Part shown: positions 40,893 to 49,039 of the stretch, piece by piece
Numbering within the stretch: the stretch's first letter is position 1
Layout of the letters: every line of letters starts with the position of its first letter
Source of the DNA: Bradyrhizobium sp. DOA9
GTDB taxonomy: Bacteria > Pseudomonadota > Alphaproteobacteria > Rhizobiales > Xanthobacteraceae
Direction of reading: 5' to 3'
Length of the DNA stretch: 64,000 bases
Assembly: GCF_000617845.2 (NCBI RefSeq)
Contig: NZ_DF820425.1
Location: 4,515,725 to 4,579,724, forward strand
Made by a program: the position numbers and the translations under genes
The notes under the pieces: generated by a model
Told to the model about the DNA's origin: nothing
Databases searched by the model: none
The model's input: the letters and a program-made list of their open reading frames with translations, nothing else

Positions 40893-41792
40893 ATGCTTGA
40901 TTCGATGAAGCCGGGCGCGCGGCCGCGCATCGCCCCGGCCGGCCTGATGTTCCTTGCGATCACCTCGATCGGCTGGGGCTTCAACTGGCCGGTGACGAAA
41001 TTCCTGCTCGGCGAACTGCCGCCTCTGACCCTGCGCGGGGTCACCGGCGTGCTCGGCGCGCTGCTGCTGGCGCTGCTTGCTGTGATGCGCCGGCAAAGCC
41101 TGCGCGTTCAGGGCCCGGTCTGGCCGCGCCTGCTCACCGCGGCCGCGCTCAACGTCACCGGCTGGATGGTGCTGATGGGGCTGGCGCTGCTCTGGCTGCC
41201 GGCGAGCGAGGCGGCGCTGATCGCCTACACGATGCCGGTGTGGGCCTCGATCATCGCCTGGCCGGTCCTCGGGGAGCGGCCGACGGTGCTGCGCACGCTC
41301 GGCCTGGTGCTGGCCTTCGCGGGGCTTGGCTCGATCATGGGCGGCAATGGCATGGCTGCCAGCACGGCGAAGCTGCCGGGCATCATCATGGTGCTGGTCG
41401 GCGCGTTCGGCTTCGCCCTCGGCACGGTGCTCTCGAAGAAGTATCCGATTCACCTGCCGCCACTCACCGCGGCCGCCTGGCAGATCGGGATCGGCTGCTT
41501 GCCGATCTCGATCGTCGGCCTTCTGATCGAGACCACGCATTTGTCGCAGGTGACGCCGCTCGGCTGGTGGCTGCTGGTCTATTCGGTGGTCGGGCAGTTC
41601 TGCATCGCCTATGTCAGCTGGTTCGCAGCGCTTGCGCGCCTGCCGGCCTCGGTCGCCGCGATCGGCACCATGGCGGTGCCGGTGATCGGCGTCGTGGCAT
41701 CGGCGCTCGCGCTCGGCGAGCCGCTCGGGGCCGGGCAGGTCGCGGGGCTGGTGTTCACGCTGGCGGCGGTGGTGATGGCGACGCGCGGTTAG
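40893..41792 (+). CDS. EamA/DMT family transporter
   Basis: A 299-residue membrane protein with about ten helices in two EamA repeats: LMFLAITSIGWGFNWPVTKFLL at the start and LPGIIMVLVGAFGFALGTVLSKK opening the second repeat; APVIG-type end VAAIGTMAVPVIGVVASALALGEPL. A metabolite or drug exporter of unknown substrate. It differs clearly from the DMT protein at 28.6 kb. Its last 38 bases overlap the end of the convergent histidine kinase gene. Confidence 0.87.
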   Translation: MLDSMKPGARPRIAPAGLMFLAITSIGWGFNWPVTKFLLGELPPLTLRGVTGVLGALLLALLAVMRRQSLRVQGPVWPRLLTAAALNVTGWMVLMGLALLWLPASEAALIAYTMPVWASIIAWPVLGERPTVLRTLGLVLAFAGLGSIMGGNGMAASTAKLPGIIMVLVGAFGFALGTVLSKKYPIHLPPLTAAAWQIGIGCLPISIVGLLIETTHLSQVTPLGWWLLVYSVVGQFCIAYVSWFAALARLPASVAAIGTMAVPVIGVVASALALGEPLGAGQVAGLVFTLAAVVMATRG

Positions 41793-44028
41793 CCCCCAGC
41801 GCCTTCCTGATCATCTCGGCGAGCTGGTTTCTCCGATAGGGCTTGGTCAGCAGCATCACGCCGTCGTCGAGCTTGCCGTGATGGACGATGGCGTTGTCGG
41901 TGTAGCCGGAGGTGTAGAGCACTTTCAGGCCCGGCCGGCGCCTTGCCACCTCTTCGGCGAGCTCGCGGCCGCTCATGCCGCCGGGGATGACGACGTCGGT
42001 GAACAGCAGGTCGAAGCTCTGGCCGGCCTCGATCAGGTCCAGCGCCGCCTTGCCGTCGGGCGCGGCGACCGTCTTGTAGCCGAGGCTCTGCAGCTGCGCG
42101 GTGACGAAGTTGCGCACCAGCGGATCGTCCTCGACCACGAAGATGGTCTCGGCGCCGCCTTCGGCCTGCGGCGTGACGCCGGCTGCCGTCTCCGCGGCGC
42201 CTTCGCCCGGCGGCAGATAGAGCTTGATCGTGGTGCCGTGACCTTCCTCGCTGTAGATCTTGATGTGGCCGCCCGACTGCTTGACGAAGCCGTAGACCAT
42301 GGACAGGCCGAGGCCCGATCCCTTGCCGACCTCCTTGGTGGTGAAGAAGGGCTCGAACGCCTTCAGCTGGACGTCGGGGGGCATGCCGGTGCCGGTGTCG
42401 CTCACCGCAAGCATCACGTAGGGCCCGGGCGTCACGTCGGCATTGGCCAGCGCATAGGCCTCGTCGAGCACGACGCGGTGCGTCTCCAGCAGCAGCTTGC
42501 CGCCGTTCGGCATGGCATCGCGCGCGTTGATCGCCATGTTGAGCACGGCGTTGGTGAGCCTGGACGGATCGATATGCGTCGTCATCGGTCCCTGTTCCAG
42601 CACGGTCTCGATCTGGATCTGCTCGCCGAGCGTGGGGCGCAGAAGCTTTGCGATGTCGGAGATCGCGGCGTTGATGTCGACGTTGCGCGGCTCGAGCGGC
42701 TGCCGGCGCGCGAACGCCAGGAGGTGCTGGATCAACTCGGCGCAGCGTTCGGCGGCATCGTCGATCAGCCGCGCGGTGCGCTGCAGCTCGGGCTGGTCCT
42801 TCAGCTTCTCCACCAGCGTCTCGGTGTTGCCGGAGATGACGGTGAGCATGTTGTTGAAGTCGTGCGCGACGCCGCCGGTCAGCTTGCCGATCGCATCCAG
42901 CTTCTGCGACTGGTGCAGCTGCCGCTCGGTCTCGCGCGAGGTCGTGGCATCGTGATAGACCAGCACGGCTCCCGAGATGTTGCCTTGCCCGTCCCGCATC
43001 GGCCGGCCGCTGACCATGAGTTGGCGCGGCGGGTTGCCGCTGTGCGGGCGGACGATCATCTCCAGCTCTTCGAACTGCTCGCCGCGCAGCACGCGCGCCG
43101 ACGGCAGCTCGTCGGGCAGAAGCGGCGTGACGCCGTCGCCGTGAAACACGTCGGACAGCGCGCGCAGGTTGCCGACGTTCATGCCGGTGCGATGCAGCAG
43201 CATGCGCTCGGCGGCCGGATTGGACAGCAGCACGGTGCCCTCGTTGTCGATCACCAGCACCGCCTCCGCCATGCTGCGAAACGTGCTCTGGAGCACGTTG
43301 ACCGACAGGCGCAGCTCGTCATGCGCGGCGACGAGGTGCTCGGTGCGCTCGGCCACCGCGGCCTCGAGCGCCGTCTTGGCGGCCTGGGTCTGCTCGAGCG
43401 AGCTCTGGAGCTCACCCGTGGTGCGGCGGCTTTCGCGCATCACCAACGCGACCAGGAGCAGGATCAGCACGGCGCCGGCAACGTCGATGCCGAGCAGCAC
43501 GATGCCGGTGCGGCGCGAATCCTGGGAGCGGGCGGCGAGCAGGCGTTCCTCCTCCGCGCTCAGGCGGTCGAGATTGCCCATCACCGTGTCCATCAGCCCG
43601 CGGCCCTCGGCCTTGCTGTTGAGCGCGGCAATGCCGGCCTGGTCGTTGGCGGCGCGCAGGCGCATCGCGGTGGCGGCGATCTCGATCCGGCGCAGCGCCA
43701 GCGGCTCGGTGCCCTCCAGCAGCGCGACCTGATCGGGGCTGTCGCGCACGTCGCGCTTGAGCTCGGCGAGGGCCGGGGCGATCTTGGCGTGCACCGCCTG
43801 GAACTCGTCGCTGAAGCCCTGGCTGCGATAGAGCTCGTAGCCGCGCGCGGCGCTCTCGGCCCGGCGCAGCAGCACGCGCAGATCGGAGATCTTCTTCTGC
43901 ACCTGGACGGTGTGGTTCACCCACGCCGCGTCGGACCGCGACTTGACGTCGAGGGCGATCGAGGCCGCGGTGATGATCAGGAGGATGGCAAGTCCGGCAC
44001 CGAGAATGACGCGCTGCGTTGGAATCAA
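41755..44028 (-). CDS. CHASE3-PAS hybrid histidine kinase with receiver
   Basis: About 757 residues: transmembrane segment at the very N-terminus (VILGAGLAILLIITAASIAL), a CHASE3 periplasmic domain with ESAARGYEL, a second membrane segment near 180-200, a coiled linker, a PAS domain, HisKA with the phosphorylated His in GGVAHDFNNML, an ATPase domain (NMAINARDAMPNGG, DTGTGMPP, GSGLGLSM) and a C-terminal receiver with Asp in LFTDVVIPGG. A TTG start at 44028 is chosen because it overlaps the preceding receiver gene stop as TTGA; an ATG 16 codons earlier is the alternative. Stimulus unknown. Confidence 0.9.
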   Translation of the reverse strand: MIPTQRVILGAGLAILLIITAASIALDVKSRSDAAWVNHTVQVQKKISDLRVLLRRAESAARGYELYRSQGFSDEFQAVHAKIAPALAELKRDVRDSPDQVALLEGTEPLALRRIEIAATAMRLRAANDQAGIAALNSKAEGRGLMDTVMGNLDRLSAEEERLLAARSQDSRRTGIVLLGIDVAGAVLILLLVALVMRESRRTTGELQSSLEQTQAAKTALEAAVAERTEHLVAAHDELRLSVNVLQSTFRSMAEAVLVIDNEGTVLLSNPAAERMLLHRTGMNVGNLRALSDVFHGDGVTPLLPDELPSARVLRGEQFEELEMIVRPHSGNPPRQLMVSGRPMRDGQGNISGAVLVYHDATTSRETERQLHQSQKLDAIGKLTGGVAHDFNNMLTVISGNTETLVEKLKDQPELQRTARLIDDAAERCAELIQHLLAFARRQPLEPRNVDINAAISDIAKLLRPTLGEQIQIETVLEQGPMTTHIDPSRLTNAVLNMAINARDAMPNGGKLLLETHRVVLDEAYALANADVTPGPYVMLAVSDTGTGMPPDVQLKAFEPFFTTKEVGKGSGLGLSMVYGFVKQSGGHIKIYSEEGHGTTIKLYLPPGEGAAETAAGVTPQAEGGAETIFVVEDDPLVRNFVTAQLQSLGYKTVAAPDGKAALDLIEAGQSFDLLFTDVVIPGGMSGRELAEEVARRRPGLKVLYTSGYTDNAIVHHGKLDDGVMLLTKPYRRNQLAEMIRKALGANRASPSPPPPA

Positions 44029-44441
44029 GGGGCTTCTTTCTGATCCATCGGCGGCGCGCCCGCGCTGGCGAGGCATTCCCGGATCGTGGTCAGCAGCGCT
44101 TCCGGCGTGAACGGCTTGCGCAGGCAGCGCGTGGCGCCGAGCTCCAGCGCCATGCGGAGAAAGTCGGGAGAGGGCGAGGCGGACGAGGCGAAGGCGTAGC
44201 CCGACATCGCGATCAGGGGGGTCGCCGGCGCGCGCTCGTGGAAGATGCGGATGGATTCGAAGCCGCGCATATGCGGCATGAAGATGTCGACCAGCATCAC
44301 GTCGAAGGCCTGCGATTCCAGCGCAGCCAATCCTGTTTCGCCGCCGTCGGTGAGCGTGACGTCGAAGCCCTGACGTTGGAGGAGGACCTCGATGGTCGCG
44401 CCGACCATCGGATCGTCATCAACCACGAGAATACGCGGCAT
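44025..44441 (-). CDS. Stand-alone response regulator receiver
   Basis: A 138-residue single receiver domain: acidic pocket VVDDDP at 7-11, phosphoacceptor Asp52 in LVDIFMP, Ser/Thr switch in IAMSGY and Lys in LRKPFTP. There is no output domain, so it probably passes phosphate or allosteric signals to a partner. Its stop overlaps the start of the hybrid kinase gene, so the two are translationally coupled and likely work together. Confidence 0.93.
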   Translation of the reverse strand: MPRILVVDDDPMVGATIEVLLQRQGFDVTLTDGGETGLAALESQAFDVMLVDIFMPHMRGFESIRIFHERAPATPLIAMSGYAFASSASPSPDFLRMALELGATRCLRKPFTPEALLTTIRECLASAGAPPMDQKEAP

Positions 44442-44632
44442 GACACTTCCCAGAAGATCGAAGTCCCCACTGTGGTTTGTGATATCCGCGAATCGTGGCT
44501 CCGGTCAATTTGGGATTGGATCGCGAAGGATATGCACGGTTCGGTGCATAAAGGTCCATTTGCATCGATTTGTATCTATCCTCGTGGGCACGAGCGTGAT
44601 GGAGCCGAAACCAATGAGGAAGACGATAGCGA

Positions 44633-44662
44633 AGAAGGCGCCGCATCGCTGCGACGCCTTCT
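44633..44662 (-). terminator. Possible terminator hairpin
   Basis: AGAAGGCG (44633-44640) pairs with CGCCTTCT (44655-44662). It lies 38 bases beyond the stop of the BA14K gene on the minus strand. No clear T-run follows, so the call is weak. Confidence 0.35.
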
Positions 44663-44699
44663 GCCTCACGGCTTTGTCATCTGCCTCTCGGCGATCTGC

Positions 44700-45416
44700 T
44701 TACGGGCAAGGATGCCGCCGGCCGTCGTAACCGAGATAGGTGCCCGACGCCGGGTCGTACGACTTGTAGCGCTGCGCGCAATAGGCCGCGGAGTCGCCGC
44801 CGTCATCCTGCACCACCGCAACCGACGGCTCGTCGTAGTAGCTGCCATAGTAGTAGGGATCGTCGTAATAGCCGTACCCGCCGCCGTAATAGGCGTAGGA
44901 GCCGAGGCCACCGATTGCGGCGCCGGCGGCGAAGCCCGGCCAGAAGCCGCCGCGGCGATGATGGTGGTGGCGCCAGCCGCCGTTCCATGTGCCGCCGCTC
45001 CAGGTGCCCGGCGAGGCGGTCGCGACGCTGCGCGTGCCGCTATAGGTGGGCGAGATACCCGTACCTGCCGCCACGCCGCCGACGAAGCTGCCGCCGCTCG
45101 GACGGACCGCAGTTCCGGCCGCGAAACTGCCTCCGCTCGGACGCATCGCCGCGCCCGCCGCGAAACTGCCGCCGCTTGGACGCATCGCCGCGCCGCCTCC
45201 GAAATTGCCGCCGCCGCCATGGAAGGCCGCGCCGCCGCCACCCATCCGCGCACCGCCACCGAAGCCACCGCCGCCGATGTGAGCACCGCCGCCACCGCCG
45301 CCGAAATGTGCGCCGCCGCCACCCCGACCACCATGGCCCTGTGCGAAGCTCGGCGTTGCCAGCGGGAGAACCAAGGCCACCGTCGCAGCGGCACTCAATA
45401 TTTTCAGACTGTTCAT
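44700..45416 (-). CDS. BA14K-like Gly-rich secreted protein
   Basis: A 238-residue exported protein: signal peptide to PSFA, a Gly/His-rich region, three tandem copies of a PSGGSFAAG-type unit (about residues 78-112), a histidine cluster and a Tyr-rich segment. The C-terminal BA14K signature is AYCAQRYKSYDPASGTYLGY. BA14K-like proteins were first described as Brucella surface antigens with lectin-like activity. The repetitive low-complexity part makes the length variable between strains. AAGGAG lies before the ATG, and an EcfG-like promoter 25 bases upstream points to stress control. Confidence 0.82.
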   Translation of the reverse strand: MNSLKILSAAATVALVLPLATPSFAQGHGGRGGGGAHFGGGGGGAHIGGGGFGGGARMGGGGAAFHGGGGNFGGGAAMRPSGGSFAAGAAMRPSGGSFAAGTAVRPSGGSFVGGVAAGTGISPTYSGTRSVATASPGTWSGGTWNGGWRHHHHRRGGFWPGFAAGAAIGGLGSYAYYGGGYGYYDDPYYYGSYYDEPSVAVVQDDGGDSAAYCAQRYKSYDPASGTYLGYDGRRHPCP

Positions 45417-45440
45417 GGTTGAACTCCTTTCCCGGAAAGC

Positions 45441-45465
45441 AACCCTGCGAAAGCGCGGGGGTTCC
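45441..45465 (-). promoter_or_regulatory. Candidate EcfG-type promoter (GGAAC-N16-GGTT)
   Basis: On the minus strand GGAAC (45465-45461) is followed after 16 bases by GGTT (45444-45441). The geometry relative to the ATG (about 25 bases) is the same as at the 67-residue gene at 2305. One base differs from the CGTT consensus. Confidence 0.5.
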
Positions 45466-45657
45466 TGGGATCACGCCGGTTTGCGTGCCAATGGAGCCTC
45501 AGGCCCTGCTGCTGTACCGGGCATGAATGAATCGCGTCGGCTTTGCGGCAGCGGCGTGCGCGGTAGGCGGATTTGCGGGGGCGCCGACACGTCTGCCGAA
45601 CTGGACATTTCGCCCCCCGGATGGCATCAGGACCCGACGAAGCAGGGCCCTTGCCGC

Positions 45658-46065
45658 ATGAAACAATTCTTCCTCAAGTTCTTCACCTGGTGGAGTGGCC
45701 AGACCTTTGGCACCCAGCTCTGGACCAAGCGGTATGGCGAGCTGGTCGGCGAGGACGAGCAGGGCAACCGTTACTACCGCACCCGGGGCGGGGCGATCGA
45801 CCCGACGCTCGGCTTCGAGCGGCGCTGGGTGATCTATAATGGCTATGCCGAAGCGAGCCGGATTCCGCCGTCCTGGCATGGCTGGATCCACCACGTCGTC
45901 GACAAGCCGCCGACCGAGATCAATTACCAGCCGCGCGAGTGGGAAAAGCCGCACCAGCCGAATCTCACCGGCACCGCCAAGGCCTATCGTCCCTCCGGCT
46001 CGACGCTGGCCAGCGGCAGGCGCCCCAAGGCGACCGGCGACTATCAGCCCTGGACGCCCGGCTAG
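45658..46065 (+). CDS. NADH:ubiquinone oxidoreductase accessory subunit, NDUFA12 family
   Basis: A 135-residue homologue of mitochondrial complex I subunit NDUFA12 (B17.2): QLWTKRYGELVGEDEQGNRYYR, then RRWVIYNGYAEASRIPPSWHGWIHH and a C-terminal PHQPNLTGT. In alphaproteobacteria this protein is an accessory subunit of respiratory complex I near the quinone-reaction arm junction. In relatives it lies near DUF2155 and aat genes, which here are 4-6 kb away. The ATG at 45658 gives the conserved start; no strong ribosome site was seen. Confidence 0.92.
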   Translation: MKQFFLKFFTWWSGQTFGTQLWTKRYGELVGEDEQGNRYYRTRGGAIDPTLGFERRWVIYNGYAEASRIPPSWHGWIHHVVDKPPTEINYQPREWEKPHQPNLTGTAKAYRPSGSTLASGRRPKATGDYQPWTPG

Positions 46066-46367
46066 CCCTTTCGGGCCACCCACGGACCATCATCCTCCAA
46101 AGCGGATGCACATGCATGCGCGCCGCGCCGCTGTGGACAACGGGAACAGCGGGGACGCCGCTTGCGCGGACGTTGCGTCGATGCGGGCGATGCGGCTCAA
46201 TGATCCCATCTTACGGAGATGGGAAACCATCGCGTTCGGTTCGGGCAACAGTTCGCGACTGTCCCGAGATGCAGCGGCCGCCGAGGAAGGACTCGATCGG
46301 GAGATAGGCCCCCGGTCTGGAAGCTCCGACATCGCCCGATGTGAATGTGCAGCCACCGTGAGACAGG
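46066..46367 (+). other. Gene-free stretch ending in a strong terminator
   Basis: Between the NDUFA12 stop and the terminator at 46368 lie about 300 bases without a credible gene. A hairpin CCCATC/GATGGG is visible near 46205-46222. The stretch could be a long 3' untranslated region or encode a small RNA ended by the terminator. No known RNA family is recognised. Confidence 0.35.
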
Positions 46368-46404
46368 AAAGGCCGCTCGGGAAACCGAGCGGCCTTTTTC
46401 TTTT
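46368..46404 (+). terminator. Strong Rho-independent terminator
   Basis: A perfect 13-base stem AAAGGCCGCTCGG (46368-46380) and CCGAGCGGCCTTT (46385-46397) closes a GAAA tetraloop and is followed by TTCTTTT. It lies about 300 bases past the nearest upstream gene on this strand. Confidence 0.88.
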
Positions 46405-46457
46405 GCGGACTTGCACCGCGTTCGGGATGGGGAGTGCCCTTCGTTGCTCTACACTCC

Positions 46458-46535
46458 GTCATTGCGAGCGCAGCGAAGCAATCCAGAGTCTTCCCGCGGT
46501 GGCAGCCTGGATTGCTTCGCTGCGCTCGCAATGAC
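46458..46535. repeat. Dispersed palindromic repeat (GTCATTGCGAG family), copy 2
   Basis: Starts GTCATTGCGAGCGCAGC and ends GCTCGCAATGAC, with inner arms AAGCAATCCAG / CTGGATTGCTT. Same family as 33033-33118 and better preserved as a palindrome. Confidence 0.85.
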
Positions 46536-46601
46536 GAGGATGATGTAGCTGTGCGAAATAGTTCGGGGGGCCATGTTGCTGCGGTCGGCGTGGCTTCCTG
46601 G

Positions 46602-46648
46602 GTCCCGGCTCTGCGCCGCATCGCTGCGCGATGCAGCGCGTCCGGGAC
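46602..46648. repeat. Dispersed palindromic repeat, GTCCCGG family
   Basis: Outer arms GTCCCGG (46602-46608) and CCGGGAC (46642-46648), inner arms GCATCGC / GCGATGC around TGC. It belongs to the same family as the right half of 12364-12508 and abuts the end of the DJ-1 gene. Confidence 0.75.
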
Positions 46649-46660
46649 ACCCGCAGCGCG

Positions 46661-47347
46661 TTACGTCACCCGCTCGGCCGCGCGCTTCACTGCTTCGAGC
46701 CGCCGCGCCTGGTTTTGCGCGCCGCGCTCTCTCAGCAGCGCCAGCACTTCGGCGGGCGCCGTGTCGGGCGAGCCCGCATCGAACGGCGGGGCTGGATTGT
46801 ATTCCATCTGGAGCTGGATTGCTTCGGCCGTGGTGCGATCGACCATGATCGAGACGAGCGTCAGCGCGAAATCGATGCCGGCGGTGACGCCGCCCCCAGT
46901 GATGCGGTTGCGATCGACGCAGACGCGGGTCTTGGTCGGCGTCGCGCCGAACTGTGCGAGCATGTCCATCGCGCTCCAATGGGTGGCGGCGCGATAGCCC
47001 TTCAGGAGGCCCGCGGCGCCGAGGGCCAGCGATCCCGTGCACACCGAGGTGACGTATTTGGCGCCTGCCGCCTGCCTGCGCAGGAATGCGAGCACCTCCT
47101 CGTCGCCCAGAAGGTCGTTGGTGCCCTGGCCGCCGGGCACGCAGATCACATCGAGCTGGGGGCAATCCGCAAAGGTCGTGGTCGGCGTCAGCGTCAGCAC
47201 GGAATCGCTCGGCACCGGCTCGATCCGCTTCCAGATCAGGTGCAGCTTTGCGTCCGGAACCATCGCGAACACCTGCAACGGGCCGGTGAAGTCGAGCTGG
47301 GTGACGCGCGGAAATACCAGGATTCCGATCTGGAGCGGTGACGACAT
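46661..47347 (-). CDS. DJ-1/PfpI protein, isonitrile hydratase-like
   Basis: A 228-residue class I amidotransferase-fold protein similar to isonitrile hydratase (InhA): LQIGILVFPRVTQLDFTGPLQVF at the start, VICVPGGQGTNDLL, and the nucleophile Cys in VTSVCTGSLALGAAGLL. Isonitrile hydratase converts isonitriles to N-formamides; many relatives have other roles. The ATG at 47347 gives the conserved N-terminus. It is divergent from a GlxA-type regulator of the same superfamily, with a direct-repeat operator between them. Confidence 0.85.
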   Translation of the reverse strand: MSSPLQIGILVFPRVTQLDFTGPLQVFAMVPDAKLHLIWKRIEPVPSDSVLTLTPTTTFADCPQLDVICVPGGQGTNDLLGDEEVLAFLRRQAAGAKYVTSVCTGSLALGAAGLLKGYRAATHWSAMDMLAQFGATPTKTRVCVDRNRITGGGVTAGIDFALTLVSIMVDRTTAEAIQLQMEYNPAPPFDAGSPDTAPAEVLALLRERGAQNQARRLEAVKRAAERVT

Positions 47348-47381
47348 GGGAGCCTCCGACAATGCGCTTGACGCCGGCAGA

Positions 47382-47422
47382 ATGGCATGGTGCCCTCTCG
47401 TCAGAAATGGCATAATTCCCTC
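47382..47422. promoter_or_regulatory. Direct-repeat operator between divergent DJ-1 and GlxA-type genes
   Basis: ATGGCAT-N4-CCCTC occurs twice in the same orientation, at 47382-47397 and 47407-47422, offset by exactly 25 bases. Direct repeats of this kind are typical AraC-family binding sites. The 101-bp region separates the amidotransferase-fold gene from its likely regulator, so both are candidate targets. Confidence 0.65.
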
Positions 47423-47448
47423 GCTTTCGGACATTAGGATCTGTCTCC

Positions 47449-48387
47449 ATGATCGGCATCCTGATCTTCCCGGACTTCCAGCTGCTCGATGCGGCAGGTC
47501 CGATCTCGGTGTTCGAGATCGCTGCGCGCGCCTCCGGCAATTCCCCAGCCATCCGCGTGCTGGCGGCGAAGCCGGGGCTGGTGCGCAGCACGTCGGGTGT
47601 CGAGATGATGGCGCGTGACTTCAAGACGGCAAACGCGATCACGACGCTGGTCGTGGCCGGCGGCATGGGCGTCGCGGAGGCCGCGCGCTGCGAGATCACG
47701 CGTGCCTTCGTGCAGCGACTGGCAAGGCGCGGCGTGCGGGTCGCGAGCGTCTGCTCGGGCGCCTTCGTGCTCGCCGAGGCCGGGCTGCTCGACGGCCGCC
47801 GCGCCACCACGCATTGGGCGCGGACGCGCGAGTTCGTCGCGCGCTTTCCCAGGATCAAGTTCGAGCCGGACCGGATTTTCACCCGCGACGGCAATGTCTG
47901 GACCTCGGCCGGGATCTCCGCCGGCATCGATCTCGCGCTCGCGATGGTCACCGAGGATCATGGCGAGGAGATCGCGCAGGCGACCGCGCGCCAGCTCGTG
48001 CTCTATCACCGCCGCAGCGGTGGGCAGTCGCAATTCTCGTCGCTGCTGGAGCTGAAGACGCCGAACGGACGCTTCGGCACGCTCCTGTCTTGGGCGCGCG
48101 AAAATCTCGACGCGCCGCTGACGGTGGAGGATCTCGCCGACCGGGCCGGCATGAGCGCCCGGCACTTCGCCCGCGCCTTCGCCGCCGAGACCGGCACGAC
48201 GCCCTCCAAGGCGATCGAGCGGCTGCGGCTCGAAGTCGCGCGCGAGCGCGTGCAGTCCTCGCGCGAGGCGATCGAGCGCGTGGCGGAGGTGACCGGCTTC
48301 CGCGACCCCGAGCGCATGCGGCGCGCCTTCATCCGCGCCTATGGCCAGCCGCCGCAGGCGCTGCGGCGCGCGGCGCGGGCGGGGTAG
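47449..48387 (+). CDS. GlxA-family transcriptional regulator (DJ-1 domain plus AraC HTH)
   Basis: A 312-residue regulator. Residues 1-180 are a DJ-1/PfpI-like sensor domain (IGILIFPDFQLLDAAGPISVFE, VASVCSGAFVLAEAGLLDG with the nucleophile-position Cys). Residues about 210-308 are an AraC DNA-binding domain (VEDLADRAGMSARHFARAFAAE, IERVAEVTGFRDPERMRRAF). Such regulators often control genes for nitrogen compounds. It probably acts on the divergent isonitrile hydratase-like gene and itself through the direct repeats between them. Confidence 0.92.
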   Translation: MIGILIFPDFQLLDAAGPISVFEIAARASGNSPAIRVLAAKPGLVRSTSGVEMMARDFKTANAITTLVVAGGMGVAEAARCEITRAFVQRLARRGVRVASVCSGAFVLAEAGLLDGRRATTHWARTREFVARFPRIKFEPDRIFTRDGNVWTSAGISAGIDLALAMVTEDHGEEIAQATARQLVLYHRRSGGQSQFSSLLELKTPNGRFGTLLSWARENLDAPLTVEDLADRAGMSARHFARAFAAETGTTPSKAIERLRLEVARERVQSSREAIERVAEVTGFRDPERMRRAFIRAYGQPPQALRRAARAG

Positions 48388-48467
48388 GGGCGGGCATTCG
48401 AACATCGGACGTACGCGTGATCGCGGCCCGTATCCGAACGGGAAAGCGAGCGAGAAGTGGGGTAGAA

Positions 48468-49004
48468 GTGTCAGGCAACGACAGGATTCGTTGGACCAAA
48501 GGCTATACGCAATCGGAGCTCGACAGGGCGCAACGTCGATTTGGCTTGGTCTTTCCTCCCGATTTGGTTGCGCTCCTGAAGCAAAGGCGACCGATGGATG
48601 GACACGATTGGACGGACGACCGGGCGATAAGACGAGCGCTGGAATGGCCCTTTGAAAGCCTTCGTCATTCTGTCGAGCACGGACAATTGTGGTGGTCGGA
48701 ATGGGGAGCGTGGCCGTCCAGCGCGCGCGTGCGGGAAGAGACGCTTCGAGAGATAGTTTCCCGGGCACCGAAACTAATCCCGTTGATTGCACACCGATAT
48801 TTGCCGGAGCAGCCGCACGAGGCGGGCAACCCGGTCTTTTCGATCTACGGCATCGACGCAATTTATTATGGTGTGAACCTGGGCGACTATTTTGATCGAG
48901 AGTTCGCGGGCTGGAACAGCAAACCCTGGCCCGCGCAGATCAAATACATTCCGTTCTGGTCCGAGCTCGTCGAGCGATATGCAGAGGACAGAAACACCTC
49001 ATAG
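48468..49004 (+). CDS. SMI1/KNR4 (SUKH) family protein
   Basis: A 178-residue protein of the SMI1/KNR4 superfamily: YTQSELDRAQRRFGLVFPPDL at the start, LWWSEWGAWPS, then PKLIPLIAHRYLPEQPHEAGNPVFS and the YGIDAIYYGVNLGDYFDRE region. SUKH proteins commonly serve as immunity proteins against nuclease-type toxins of contact-dependent systems, but many are orphans with other roles. No toxin gene is adjacent. The start is a GTG at 48468 with a G-rich upstream sequence. Confidence 0.8.
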   Translation: MSGNDRIRWTKGYTQSELDRAQRRFGLVFPPDLVALLKQRRPMDGHDWTDDRAIRRALEWPFESLRHSVEHGQLWWSEWGAWPSSARVREETLREIVSRAPKLIPLIAHRYLPEQPHEAGNPVFSIYGIDAIYYGVNLGDYFDREFAGWNSKPWPAQIKYIPFWSELVERYAEDRNTS

Positions 49005-49039
49005 TCTGGTCAAATGCCGATGTCGTTCGTGAGCTCGTG

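Noticed and set aside
41878..44043. A 721-codon open frame opposite the hybrid histidine kinase
   Set aside because: The kinase on the other strand has all its domains; the antisense product is low-complexity with no motifs.
45046..45282. Proline-rich plus-strand frame opposite the BA14K gene
   Set aside because: It is the complement of the Gly-rich repeats of a well-supported gene.
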